37,792 bases of DNA from Muribaculaceae bacterium. Its GTDB lineage: Bacteria; Bacillota; Clostridia; Lachnospirales; Lachnospiraceae. The DNA is taken from contig JAMPHJ010000017.1 of assembly GCA_023663465.1 (NCBI GenBank), positions 1 through 37,792 on the forward strand, written 5' to 3'. Under the pieces are notes generated by a model that saw only the letters and a program-made list of their open reading frames with translations, did not search any database and was not told the DNA's origin. Position numbers and translations under genes: made by a program. Of this stretch, positions 1-8,535 are shown in pieces (position 1 is the stretch's first letter; each line of letters begins with the position of its first letter).

Positions 1-236
1 CTTCCGATTTGGGCGGTGTGGATTCCCTTTATTCTATCGTACAGATGCCTTCCGGCATTCCGGTAGCCACCGTGGCGATTAACGGCGGCCAAAACGCCGG
101 GATTCTGGCGGCCAAAATCCTTGCCACATCGGATGAGGCGCTCTTAGGAAAATTAAAAGAATATACGAAAAGTTTAAAAGAAAGCGTACAGAAAAAAGAC
201 GCAAGATTACAGGAAGTAGGTTATAAAAACTACTAA
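1..236 (+). CDS. purE: N5-carboxyaminoimidazole ribonucleotide mutase (PurE), C-terminal part
   Basis: The 3' end of a gene whose start lies outside the window; the reading frame enters at base 3 and stops with TAA at 234-236. The visible 77 residues include [16 protein letters not shown], then [20 protein letters not shown], the glycine/alanine-rich active-site region typical of class I PurE. PurE converts N5-CAIR to CAIR in de novo purine synthesis, in the cytoplasm. It is followed by purM, purN and purD in the same direction, which supports the call. The tail ending in EVGYKNY is of ordinary length, so the gene looks intact at its 3' end. Confidence 0.9.
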   Translation, partial: SDLGGVDSLYSIVQMPSGIPVATVAINGGQNAGILAAKILATSDEALLGKLKEYTKSLKESVQKKDARLQEVGYKNY

Positions 237-240
237 ACTA

Positions 241-267
241 GGTTGAAAGAATTACATTCTTTCAACC
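241..267. other. Perfect 11-bp hairpin between purE and purM
   Basis: GGTTGAAAGAA and TTCTTTCAACC are perfect inverted repeats around the loop TTACA, beginning four bases after the purE stop codon. No T-run follows, so this looks like an intra-operon processing or stabilising hairpin rather than a strong intrinsic terminator. The rest of the gap up to purM shows no other clear element. Confidence 0.55.
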
Positions 268-341
268 GCAAGTTTGTGCTGGCATCGTAGATGTCTTGGG
301 CACATAAATTCGCATATTGAGAAAGGGGCATGATTATAGAA

Positions 342-1367
342 ATGGATTATAAATCAGCGGGCGTTGATATCGAAGCGGGATATCAATCAGTGGAATTGAT
401 GAAAAAGCATGTACAGAAAACTATGAGACCGGAAGTCTTAGGCGGGCTTGGCGGTTTTTCGGGAGCTTTTTCCCTTGCTAAGATGAAGGATATGGAAAAA
501 CCCACGCTTGTTTCCGGTACGGACGGCGTAGGAACCAAACTAAAGCTGGCGTTTCTCATGGATAAACATGATTCCGTCGGCATCGACTGTGTTGCCATGT
601 GCGTAAACGATATTGCGTGTGCCGGAGGCGAACCGCTGTTTTTCCTGGATTATATCGCCTGCGGTAAGAACTATCCTGAGAAAATCGAGGCCATTGTCAA
701 AGGGGTTTCCGAGGGCTGTATCGCATCCGGGGCGGCGTTGATTGGCGGTGAGACGGCGGAAATGCCGGGCTTTTACCCGGAAGACGAATATGATTTGGCG
801 GGATTTGCGGTAGGTATCGTAGATGAGAAGGATTTCATTACCGGAGAGCAGATTCACGAGGGCGACGCATTAATCGGCATTGCCTCTTCCGGTGTGCACA
901 GTAACGGTTTTTCCCTTGTCAGGAAGGTTTTTGAGATGACGAAGGAAAATCTGGATACTTACTATGAAGAGCTTGGCATGACGTTAGGCGAGTGTCTGCT
1001 GACGCCTACCAAAATTTATGTGAAGGCGTTAAAATCCATCAAAGATGCCGGGGTTGTCCTGAAAGGGTGCAGTCATATCACGGGCGGCGGTTTTTATGAA
1101 AACATTCCAAGGATGCTGCCAGAAGGCGTGAGAGCGGAAATTAAGAAGCACAGCTATCCTATTTTACCGATTTTTGGTTTATTGCAGAAAACGGGTCAAC
1201 TGGAAGAGAAAATGATGTATAATACTTATAATATGGGACTTGGCATGGTACTTGCCGTTGCAAAGGAAGATGCAGAACGGACAATCGAGGCGATCCGCGT
1301 GGCAGGGGAGTCGGCTTATCTGGTTGGGCAGGTGATAGCCGGGGAAAAAGGAGTTACATTATGTTAA
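342..1367 (+). CDS. purM: Phosphoribosylformylglycinamidine cyclo-ligase (AIR synthetase)
   Basis: PurM closes FGAM to AIR using ATP, in cytoplasmic de novo purine synthesis. The product is 341 aa, the usual family length. Visible family motifs are [12 protein letters not shown] at the N-terminus, [14 protein letters not shown] (nucleotide/substrate loop), [27 protein letters not shown] and [16 protein letters not shown]. Two in-frame ATGs exist, at 330 and 342. The first is only one base from the Shine-Dalgarno AAAGGGG and the second is 13 bases from it. I prefer 342 because the family normally begins MDYKSAGVD. The stop overlaps the purN start by 7 nt, implying translational coupling. Confidence 0.95.
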   Translation: MDYKSAGVDIEAGYQSVELMKKHVQKTMRPEVLGGLGGFSGAFSLAKMKDMEKPTLVSGTDGVGTKLKLAFLMDKHDSVGIDCVAMCVNDIACAGGEPLFFLDYIACGKNYPEKIEAIVKGVSEGCIASGAALIGGETAEMPGFYPEDEYDLAGFAVGIVDEKDFITGEQIHEGDALIGIASSGVHSNGFSLVRKVFEMTKENLDTYYEELGMTLGECLLTPTKIYVKALKSIKDAGVVLKGCSHITGGGFYENIPRMLPEGVRAEIKKHSYPILPIFGLLQKTGQLEEKMMYNTYNMGLGMVLAVAKEDAERTIEAIRVAGESAYLVGQVIAGEKGVTLC

Positions 1368-1987
1368 AGGTACTTGTATGCGTATCCGGCGGGGGGACGA
1401 ATCTACAGGCAATCATTGATAAGATTGCCGAAGGTGTGATTACGAATACCCAGATTGTCCGTGTTATCAGCAATAATCCCAATGCTTATGCGTTAAAGCG
1501 TGCGCAGGATGCCGGCATCGACGCGCTTAGCATATCGCCGAAGGAATGCGTAGACAGAGAAGAATTTTATGAGAAATTTCTGGAAGCCGTGCAGGAAAAA
1601 GAGCCGGATTTAATCGTGCTGGCGGGATTTATGGTAGTGCTTCCAGAGAGAATGATAAAACGTTATCAAAACCGCATTATCAATATCCATCCTTCCCTGA
1701 TTCCCTCTTTTTGCGGAACAGGCTTTTACGGGCTCAAAGTGCATGAGGGTGTGCTGGCGCGGGGTGTGAAAGTGACGGGAGCTACCGTGCATTTTGTGGA
1801 CGAAGGAACGGATACGGGACCGATTATCTTACAGAAGGCAGTAGCGGTGGAAGAAGAAGATACGCCCCAGATTCTACAAAAAAGGGTCATGGAGCAGGCG
1901 GAATGGCAGATTCTGCCCCAGGCGATAGATTTGATTGCAAATGGCAAAGTTGAGATAAAGAACGGAAAAGTATATTTGAGAAAGTAG
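1361..1987 (+). CDS. purN: Phosphoribosylglycinamide formyltransferase (10-formyl-THF dependent)
   Basis: PurN transfers a formyl group from 10-formyltetrahydrofolate to GAR, the third step of purine synthesis. The 208-aa product begins [18 protein letters not shown], the phosphate-binding loop. It has the catalytic segment [12 protein letters not shown] (Asn/His) and [18 protein letters not shown], which carries the catalytic Asp. AAGGAG precedes the ATG, and the gene overlaps purM by 7 nt. The stop codon TAG at 1985-1987 forms the first bases of the short repeat that fills the gap to purD. Length and motifs are ordinary for clostridial PurN. Confidence 0.95.
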   Translation: MLKVLVCVSGGGTNLQAIIDKIAEGVITNTQIVRVISNNPNAYALKRAQDAGIDALSISPKECVDREEFYEKFLEAVQEKEPDLIVLAGFMVVLPERMIKRYQNRIINIHPSLIPSFCGTGFYGLKVHEGVLARGVKVTGATVHFVDEGTDTGPIILQKAVAVEEEDTPQILQKRVMEQAEWQILPQAIDLIANGKVEIKNGKVYLRK

Positions 1988-2067
1988 GCGATTGCGAAAC
2001 TAAGGTATAAGAATATGTAGTTGTACAGAATATACAACTCCAAAAGCAGGTACTGTGAAAACGCCTA
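1985..2067. repeat. Short dispersed palindromic repeat (family 2), purN-purD gap
   Basis: An 83-bp unit bounded by TAGGCG (1985-1990) and its complement CGCCTA (2062-2067). It contains ATTGCGAAACTA, a 17-nt variable spacer and the palindrome GTTGTACAGAATATACAAC (2020-2038; 6-bp arms, 7-nt loop). The same ATTGCGAAACTA + 17 nt + GTTGTACAGAATATACAA arrangement recurs at 37679-37724, so it is a repeat and not operon-specific DNA. It supplies the purN stop codon and most of the purD upstream region. Its class (MITE-like or REP-like) is inferred. Confidence 0.7.
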
Positions 2068-2102
2068 TCTAAGAAAGTAAGGAAAGGAGCATGGTTATAA
2101 AG

Positions 2103-3380
2103 ATGAAAGTATTGATTGTTGGAAGCGGCGGCAGGGAACATGCCATTGCGGCAAGCGTGGCAAAAAGCGCAAAAGTGGATAAAATTTACTGCGCACCGGG
2201 AAACGCAGGAATCGGACAGATTGCACAATGTGTTCCAATTGGTGCGATGGAATTTGATAAATTAGTTGCCTTTGCAAAGGAAGAAGCAATCAATCTGACC
2301 ATCGTGGGAATGGATGACCCGTTAGTCGGCGGACTGGTAGATAAGATGGAAGCGGCGGGACTGCGCGTGTTCGGACCACGGAAAAATGCGGCGATTCTGG
2401 AAGGCAGTAAGGCGTTTTCCAAAGATTTGATGAAGAAATACCATATTCCGACGGCGGCTTATGAGACTTTTGACAATCCGAACGATGCAATTGCCTATCT
2501 GGAAACTGCCAGTATGCCCATCGTGCTCAAAGCGGACGGACTGGCGCTTGGCAAGGGCGTTTTAATCTGCCAGAATTTAGAAGAGGCAAAAGCCGGCGTC
2601 AAAACCATTATGGAAGAAAAGAAATTCGGGGACTCTGGAAACCGGATCGTAATAGAAGAATTTATGACGGGAAGAGAGGTTTCCGTATTATCTTTTGTAG
2701 ATGGGAAGACGATACAAATTATGTCTTCCGCACAGGATCATAAACGTGCAGGGGACGGCGATACAGGGCTCAATACGGGCGGTATGGGCACGTTTTCCCC
2801 AAGCCCCTTTTATACGGAAGAAGTGGACGCCTTCTGTAAGAAATACATTTATCAGGCGACGGTGGACGCGATGGCGGCGGAAGGACGTCCTTTTTGCGGC
2901 GTTATCTTTTTCGGGCTGATGCTGACGGAAAAAGGACCGCGGGTACTGGAATACAATGCGCGTTTCGGCGACCCGGAGGCGCAGGTTGTGCTTCCCCGGA
3001 TGAAAAATGATATCATTGATGTCGTGGAAGCGTGTATAGACGGTACGCTGGATAAATTGGAGCTGCAGTTTGAGGATAATGCGGCAGTCTGCGTGGTTTT
3101 GGCGTCTGCAGGCTATCCGGTTTCTTATGAAAAAGGCTTCCCGATTGGCGGACTGGAGCGTTTTGCAGGGAAAGAAGGATATTACTGCTTCCATGCAGGG
3201 ACGAAACTGGCGGGGGAAGAGATTGTGACGAACGGCGGAAGAGTGCTTGGCGTAACGGCGACCGGCGCTACGCTGCAGGAGGCGAGAAAGAATGCTTATG
3301 AAGCGGCGGACTGGGTTACGTTTGAGAATAAATATATGAGAACGGATATCGGGAAAGCGATTGAAGAAGTCAGCGTCTGA
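2103..3380 (+). CDS. purD: Phosphoribosylamine-glycine ligase (GAR synthetase)
   Basis: PurD joins phosphoribosylamine and glycine with ATP, in the cytoplasm. The 425-aa product starts MKVLIVGSGGREHAIA, the N-domain signature. It then shows the ATP-grasp loop VLKADGLALGKGV, GLNTGGMGTFSP and the metal/ADP segment NARFGDPEAQVVLPR. An in-frame ATG at 2091 sits one base after GGAAAGGAG; the ATG at 2103 gives the canonical MKVLIVGSGG start and is preferred. It follows purN across a repeat-filled gap of about 115 bp and is probably still in the purine operon. Confidence 0.95.
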   Translation: MKVLIVGSGGREHAIAASVAKSAKVDKIYCAPGNAGIGQIAQCVPIGAMEFDKLVAFAKEEAINLTIVGMDDPLVGGLVDKMEAAGLRVFGPRKNAAILEGSKAFSKDLMKKYHIPTAAYETFDNPNDAIAYLETASMPIVLKADGLALGKGVLICQNLEEAKAGVKTIMEEKKFGDSGNRIVIEEFMTGREVSVLSFVDGKTIQIMSSAQDHKRAGDGDTGLNTGGMGTFSPSPFYTEEVDAFCKKYIYQATVDAMAAEGRPFCGVIFFGLMLTEKGPRVLEYNARFGDPEAQVVLPRMKNDIIDVVEACIDGTLDKLELQFEDNAAVCVVLASAGYPVSYEKGFPIGGLERFAGKEGYYCFHAGTKLAGEEIVTNGGRVLGVTATGATLQEARKNAYEAADWVTFENKYMRTDIGKAIEEVSV

Positions 3381-3400
3381 AAAGATGGGAGGAATTAAGG

Positions 3401-3865
3401 ATGCGTGAGTTCAAGGATTTTATGGATAAGGACGTGTATAACAGACCCACGGAATGTCCGCAATGCGGCGGCGTCATGGTATTTAGAGGCTGTGGGGAAT
3501 ATCGGTGTGAAGACTGTAAATTTATAGCTTATGACGATTATGGTAAGGTACGCAATTATGTGGAACAGCATGCGGGGGTAACGACGGCGCAGGCGGCGGA
3601 GGCTACCGGCGTCAAGCAGAAGACAATCCGTACCATGTTAAAAGAATCGCGTCTGGAAATCGCCGAAGGCTCCAATACTTATCTGAAATGCGAGATGTGT
3701 GGAGCGAATATCCGGTCTGGGCGGGTATGTTCTAAGTGTGAGGCGTCTTATAATAAGATGGTGGAAGAAAAACTGCGTCAGAGACATGCGAAGATGCTGG
3801 AAGGTTTTGGTATGGGACGTACAGACGGCGAAGAAGGCGCGAAGCGTTTCTGGCGTGACAAATAG
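3401..3865 (+). CDS. Zinc-ribbon / HTH protein resembling the YvyF flagellar-regulator family
   Basis: A 154-aa cytoplasmic protein with two metal-binding knuckle pairs. The first is CPQCGG (about residues 19-22) with CEDCK (36-39). The second is CEMCG (about 98-101) with CSKCEASY (110-113), the latter in a context reading RSGRVCSKC. Between them, about residues 59-85, TTAQAAEATGVKQKTIRTML looks like a helix-turn-helix. This two-ribbon plus HTH layout resembles the YvyF/TIGR03826 family from flagellar loci, but no flagellar gene is nearby. A GGGAGG ribosome site precedes the ATG, and it starts 20 nt after purD. Role unknown; a DNA- or RNA-binding regulator is plausible. Confidence 0.6.
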   Translation: MREFKDFMDKDVYNRPTECPQCGGVMVFRGCGEYRCEDCKFIAYDDYGKVRNYVEQHAGVTTAQAAEATGVKQKTIRTMLKESRLEIAEGSNTYLKCEMCGANIRSGRVCSKCEASYNKMVEEKLRQRHAKMLEGFGMGRTDGEEGAKRFWRDK

Positions 3866-3920
3866 AAATAAACGATGCGATAAAAGCGGAAGACACAAAA
3901 GAAAGGTTCGAGGGATTGTT

Positions 3921-5213
3921 ATGAGAAAATCGTGGAACGGCAAGGCAGTGAGAGGGATATTATCGGCAATGTGCGCTATCTGTCTCTGGATGGGATACAA
4001 GGATATCTGCTTTGCGGATACGACGGGAAAAGTGACAGCAGCGTCAGCTAAAATCAGGAAATCCGCTGATGTGGGCAGCGAAGTTATCGGCAGCTCAGAG
4101 GCGGGAAAGACGATTACCATTACCGGCAAGACATCGGATGCTTCCGGCGCTACCTGGTATGAAGTCTATGTAGACGCCAATACGAAGGGGTATATCCGCT
4201 CGGATTTGGTGAGTGTGGATGAGTCGTCGGGAACGATTGCGACGATTACGCCTGCCAGTACGAGTACGAATACGGATGCCGCTGCGCAGACAGCAGCTCC
4301 AGCTGCTAGTGCAGAAGGGGCGGAAGTCCCGGCGGAAACAGCGATGGACGCCCAGTATGCCTCGGTGAAAGTTGCGGTTGCCAAAGTGCGCAGCGGCGCG
4401 TCCACAACGAAAGGCGTGGTAGATACGCTGCCCCAGAATACGCAGGTGACAGTCAGTGGGCAGACGAACGGCAGCGACGGACAGGTATGGTATTATATTA
4501 CGTTTACCGGAACAGGAAACGTAGAGAAGACCGGTTATGTCAGAAACGATTTGATTACGCTTGGGGAAATGGCGCCCCAGGAGGAGCCATCGGAAGAACC
4601 CATACAGGAGCCGGAAACGGAAGAACCCTTAGATACGCCAGTAGCAAATGAAGATTATCAACTGATATACGAGATGAATCCGGCTGGAGAATATGAATGG
4701 TATCTGTATGACAATACAGGCGAGCAGGGAACGAAACAGAAACTGGCGGAAGTTCTGACGGCGGCACATGCCCAGAGCCTGAATATGGAGACGGACGCCA
4801 AGACGGTATCTAAGCAGCGGATTGTCATTGTAGTTTTGATTGCGGTGGTTACGATTCTGGCGGTTGTCATGACCATTATGCTCTTTAAGCTGAGAGACGC
4901 TTATTATGAAGCATACGAAGACGAGGATGAGGACGAAGAAGCGGAAGAGAAAGAAAAAGAAAAGAGCAGAAGACGGGAAGAGACACAACCGAGGAAGAAA
5001 AACGTCGCAAGAGAGGAAAGGCAGCCGTCCATCCGCAGGAAGGTGACGGAGCCGGAGCGGGGCATGTCGATTAAGGAAGTGACTTATGAAGAAGAAGAGA
5101 AAGTTCCCGTAAAGACCGCACCGAAGCGCAAGGCGAAAAATTTCCTGTTAGATGATGATGAGTTTGAATTTGAGTTTCTGAATATGAAAGATAAGGGCGA
5201 TAAAGGATTATAA
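3921..5213 (+). CDS. Membrane protein with two bacterial SH3 domains and acidic cytoplasmic tail
   Basis: A 430-aa protein. Residues 1-32 are a signal peptide (hydrophobic core ILSAMCAICLW, likely cleavage after CFA). Two SH3b-like domains follow, roughly 35-95 and 142-213, each with an AKIRKSAD/AKVRSGAS strand and a KGYIRSDL/TGYVRNDL strand. A Pro/Glu linker leads to a transmembrane helix at about 299-323, then a highly charged tail (DEDEDEEAEEKEKEK) ending near DDDEFEFEFL. Topology should be outside-TM-inside. SH3b domains commonly bind peptidoglycan or peptides, so an envelope-sensing or scaffold role is inferred. The ATG at 3921 follows GAGGG; the longer upstream frame is the overlapping +2 frame of the preceding gene. 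Confidence 0.65.
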   Translation: MRKSWNGKAVRGILSAMCAICLWMGYKDICFADTTGKVTAASAKIRKSADVGSEVIGSSEAGKTITITGKTSDASGATWYEVYVDANTKGYIRSDLVSVDESSGTIATITPASTSTNTDAAAQTAAPAASAEGAEVPAETAMDAQYASVKVAVAKVRSGASTTKGVVDTLPQNTQVTVSGQTNGSDGQVWYYITFTGTGNVEKTGYVRNDLITLGEMAPQEEPSEEPIQEPETEEPLDTPVANEDYQLIYEMNPAGEYEWYLYDNTGEQGTKQKLAEVLTAAHAQSLNMETDAKTVSKQRIVIVVLIAVVTILAVVMTIMLFKLRDAYYEAYEDEDEDEEAEEKEKEKSRRREETQPRKKNVAREERQPSIRRKVTEPERGMSIKEVTYEEEEKVPVKTAPKRKAKNFLLDDDEFEFEFLNMKDKGDKGL

Positions 5214-5234
5214 AGAAAGCAGTGTGGGTTGCTT

Positions 5235-5609
5235 ATGATAATTGAGATAGATTTTAACAGTGACGAGGCAATATATCTCCAGCTTAGGAATCAGATTGTA
5301 TTGGGTATTGCCACTTCCAGATTCCGGGAGGGAGATGCGCTCCCATCGGTAAGGCAGCTTGCCGACAGTATCGGCATCAATATGCATACTGTCAACAAAG
5401 CGTATTCTGTATTACGACAGGAAGGCTTTGTAAAAGTGGATAGAAGAAAGGGAGCAGTCATTGCAATTGATATCGATAAGATGCAGGCGGTAGAAGAGCT
5501 GCGGGGTTCCATGCAGGTGATTCTCGCAGAGGCGATGTGTAAGAATATTTCCAGAGAAGAAGTGCATGCTCTTATAGATGAAATATTTGAGGATTATGGA
5601 GGAATATAA
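5235..5609 (+). CDS. GntR-family transcriptional regulator, YtrA subfamily
   Basis: A 124-aa regulator with an N-terminal winged helix. FNSDEAIYLQLRNQIV opens the GntR fold, GDALPSVRQLADSIGINMHTVNKAY is the recognition region, and GFVKVDRRKGAVI forms the wing. Only about 50 residues follow, which is the short C-terminal segment of the YtrA subfamily and not a ligand-binding domain. It ends two bases before clpC, so it is almost certainly co-transcribed with it. That is the position occupied in many Firmicutes by the ctsR-mcsA-mcsB genes. The ATG at 5235 is preferred over a TTG six bases upstream; the Shine-Dalgarno is weak. Confidence 0.85.
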   Translation: MIIEIDFNSDEAIYLQLRNQIVLGIATSRFREGDALPSVRQLADSIGINMHTVNKAYSVLRQEGFVKVDRRKGAVIAIDIDKMQAVEELRGSMQVILAEAMCKNISREEVHALIDEIFEDYGGI

Positions 5610-5611
5610 TC

Positions 5612-8065
5612 ATGCAGCCACAATTTACGGATAAGGCAAGAACGGCATTATCACTGGCTGGACGCGCAGCCAGAAGCTTGAAACAGGGTTATATCGGAAC
5701 AGAACATATCCTGCTTGGCCTGCTAGGAGAAAATACTGGCGTTGCCGCTACAGTATTACTCAATAGCGGCGTAGAAGAATATCAGATAAAGGAAATGATA
5801 AAGGAGCTGATTGCGCCAGAAAGTTCGGTTATGCTGGCGGAGCGGGAAGGCTATTCCCCGCGCGCAGAGAAGGTTCTGGAAGAATCCTACAGGCAGGCGG
5901 AGCGTTTCCACAGCGACAAAGTCGGGACGGAGCATATTTTGCTTGCGCTGTTAAAAGAAGGCGATAATATTGCGGTCAGACTTTTAAGCACGCTGGGGAT
6001 TTCCATCCAGAAGTTGTATGTGGAAGTGCTGGCGGCGATGGGGGAGGATAAATCCCTTTATAAAGAAGATCTGGGAAGAAAGCCCAATAAAAAGAAAGGC
6101 GGCGTTTCCACGCTGGAGCAGTACAGCCGGGATTTGACGGCGCTTGCCAGAGAGGGAAAATTGGACCCCGTGATTGGCAGGGAAGACGAAATCCGCCGTG
6201 TGGTTCAGATTCTCAGCAGAAGGACGAAAAACAATCCCTGCCTAATCGGGGAGCCAGGCGTCGGAAAGACTGCGGTTGTCGAAGGGCTTGCCATGAAAAT
6301 TGTGACCGGGGACGTTCCTTTTACCGTGCAGGATAAAAGGGTTATGACGCTGGATTTATCCGGTATGGTGGCGGGCAGTAAATACCGCGGCGAATTTGAG
6401 GAAAGAATCAAGAAAGTGATTCGGGAAGTCATAGAAGACGGCAATATCATTCTTTTTCTGGATGAGATGCATACGATTATCGGTGCGGGCGGCGCAGAAG
6501 GCGCAATCGACGCATCGAATATCCTGAAACCTTCTCTTGCCAGAGGGGAAATCCAGCTAATCGGCGCGACGACGATTGCAGAATACCGGAAATATGTGGA
6601 GCGGGACGCAGCCCTGGAGCGCAGGTTCCAGCCGGTTACGATAGAAGAACCTACGATAGAAGAAGCGGAAAATATTCTGCGGGGCATCGCCTATAAATAT
6701 GAAGACCACCATCAGGTCAGCATTACGCCGGAAGCGATTCAGGCGGCGGTGGCTTTTTCTGCACGGTATATCAACGACAGGAATCTACCGGATAAGGCGA
6801 TAGACTTAATCGACGAGGCGGCTGCGGCAGTGCGGCTGAAGGCGGCGAAACAGCCGGATAAATTAAAAGAGCTTGCCGAAGAAATCCAGAAGATTGATAT
6901 ACAGATAGAACGTTCTATCAAGATAGAAGCCTTCACCCAGGCGGGCGAGCTTAGGAAACAGCAGGAAGCATTGATCAGAAAATACGATAGAACGTTAAGG
7001 CGTTCAGAAAAAGACGAAAAAAAGAAGGCTTATATTGTAGATGAAAACGATATTGCAGAAGTGGTAGCGCTCTGGACGAAAATTCCGGTGAAAAAACTGG
7101 CGGAAAAAGAGAGCGAGCGGCTTCTGAAACTGGAATCCATCCTGCATAAACGGGTTATCGGACAGGAAGAGGCGGTCAGCGCCGTTGCCAAGGCAATGCG
7201 CAGAGGGCGCGTCGGCTTGCAGGATCCCAACAGACCCATCGGTTCGTTTCTCTTCTTAGGACCGACCGGCGTAGGAAAGACGGAGTTAAGTAAAGCCTTG
7301 GCGGAAGCTATGTTCGGGACAGAAAATGCCTTAATCCGCGTGGATATGTCCGAATATATGGAAGGGCATTCCGTTTCCAAGATGATTGGTTCGCCGCCGG
7401 GCTATGTAGGGTTTGAAGAGGGCGGCCAGCTAAGTGAGAAAATCAGAAGGAACCCTTATTCTGTGGTGCTTTTTGATGAGATAGAAAAAGCCCATCCGGA
7501 CGTTTTCAACATCCTTTTGCAAGTGCTAGATGACGGGCATATTACGGATTCCAAGGGGCGGAAGGTCAGCTTCAAAAATACGATTCTGATTATGACGTCC
7601 AATGCCGGGGCGCAGAGGATTATGGAGCCGAAGAATCTTGGGTTTTCCGCCGGCAGCAGTGAGAAACAGAACTATGAGAAAATGAAAGCGGGCGTCATGG
7701 AAGAGGTCAAAAGGATTTTCAAGCCGGAATTTATCAACAGGATTGATGAAATCATGGTCTTCCATCCGCTGGGACGCGGCGAGATGAAGCAGATTGTTAC
7801 AATGCTTTCCAAGAATCTGACCAGCAGATGCCGGAAGCAGATGGACATCGACTTAACCGTTACGCCCATGTTAAAAGAGCATCTTGTGGAAAAATATATG
7901 GATGCCAAAATGGGCGCAAGACCGATGAAGCGCGCCATCCAGACAGAAATAGAAGATTCGCTTGCAGAAGAGATTCTATCTGGCAGCGTGAAGAGCGGGG
8001 ATAAAGTATCTGCCACCTTGAAAAATAAGAAAGTTGTTTTCAAGGTACAACAGGGCAGTGAGTAA
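5612..8065 (+). CDS. clpC: ATP-dependent Clp protease ATP-binding subunit ClpC
   Basis: An 817-aa Hsp100 unfoldase that feeds substrates to ClpP. Two Clp_N repeats lie at about residues 1-140. AAA1 has Walker A GEPGVGKT near residue 213 and Walker B ILFLDEMHTI. A UVR-like linker (FTQAGELRKQQEALI) sits at about 430-455. AAA2 has Walker A GPTGVGKT near residue 550, the GSPPGYVGFEEGGQ segment and VVLFDEIEKAHPDV. The C-terminal D2-small domain begins at MKQIVTML. The UVR linker and length separate ClpC from ClpB. The gene abuts the GntR gene and precedes radA. In Bacillus ClpC uses McsB/MecA adaptors; none is encoded here. Confidence 0.97.
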   Translation: MQPQFTDKARTALSLAGRAARSLKQGYIGTEHILLGLLGENTGVAATVLLNSGVEEYQIKEMIKELIAPESSVMLAEREGYSPRAEKVLEESYRQAERFHSDKVGTEHILLALLKEGDNIAVRLLSTLGISIQKLYVEVLAAMGEDKSLYKEDLGRKPNKKKGGVSTLEQYSRDLTALAREGKLDPVIGREDEIRRVVQILSRRTKNNPCLIGEPGVGKTAVVEGLAMKIVTGDVPFTVQDKRVMTLDLSGMVAGSKYRGEFEERIKKVIREVIEDGNIILFLDEMHTIIGAGGAEGAIDASNILKPSLARGEIQLIGATTIAEYRKYVERDAALERRFQPVTIEEPTIEEAENILRGIAYKYEDHHQVSITPEAIQAAVAFSARYINDRNLPDKAIDLIDEAAAAVRLKAAKQPDKLKELAEEIQKIDIQIERSIKIEAFTQAGELRKQQEALIRKYDRTLRRSEKDEKKKAYIVDENDIAEVVALWTKIPVKKLAEKESERLLKLESILHKRVIGQEEAVSAVAKAMRRGRVGLQDPNRPIGSFLFLGPTGVGKTELSKALAEAMFGTENALIRVDMSEYMEGHSVSKMIGSPPGYVGFEEGGQLSEKIRRNPYSVVLFDEIEKAHPDVFNILLQVLDDGHITDSKGRKVSFKNTILIMTSNAGAQRIMEPKNLGFSAGSSEKQNYEKMKAGVMEEVKRIFKPEFINRIDEIMVFHPLGRGEMKQIVTMLSKNLTSRCRKQMDIDLTVTPMLKEHLVEKYMDAKMGARPMKRAIQTEIEDSLAEEILSGSVKSGDKVSATLKNKKVVFKVQQGSE

Positions 8066-8093
8066 ATTTATAAAAGACTTAGGAGGAAAAGAA

Positions 8094-8504
8094 ATGGCGG
8101 TAGTAACAGAGTTGCTTCGTGCGGAAGCAGACGGGTCCATCAGTTTCGGCAATCACGAGCTGGAAACGAAAGCAAAGGTGGAAAATTTTGAACATGCGGG
8201 GAATCTCTTAAAGGTAAAAACTTATAAGAGCATTACCAAACTTGAGAAAAACGGCATGTTTGCCTATGAATCCGTGCCGGGTACAAGCGTCAATGAGTTT
8301 GTGGAAAAAGAGGACGGCGTGACGTTTAAGGTAGAAGGCAGCGAAGATGCGCAGATAACGGTAGGCTTAGAGGATGATACGGAATATAACGTATTCATCA
8401 ATGATACAAATATTGGCAGAATGAAGACGAATTTAGGCGGTAAACTGAGTATAAGCGTAGAACTTGCGGACGCCGGGGAAGTCTGTGTCAAAGTTGTGAA
8501 ATAA
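8094..8504 (+). CDS. Small conserved protein of unknown function between clpC and radA
   Basis: A 136-aa protein with no signal peptide or membrane segment. It begins MAVVTELLRAEADGSISFGN, then a beta-rich pattern (KVENFEHAGNLLKVKTYKSITKLEKN, FVEKEDGVTFKVEGSEDAQITVGLEDDTEYNVFIND), ending SISVELADAGEVCVKVVK. The composition suggests an all-beta fold. I do not recognise a catalytic motif. AGGAGG lies 7 bases before the ATG at 8094, which rules out the longer frame running back into clpC. Its place in the clpC-radA operon suggests a housekeeping or stress-linked role, but this is inference only. Confidence 0.6.
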   Translation: MAVVTELLRAEADGSISFGNHELETKAKVENFEHAGNLLKVKTYKSITKLEKNGMFAYESVPGTSVNEFVEKEDGVTFKVEGSEDAQITVGLEDDTEYNVFINDTNIGRMKTNLGGKLSISVELADAGEVCVKVVK

Positions 8505-8535
8505 TCGATTCTTTTATGGATGAAAACGAGGTTTT

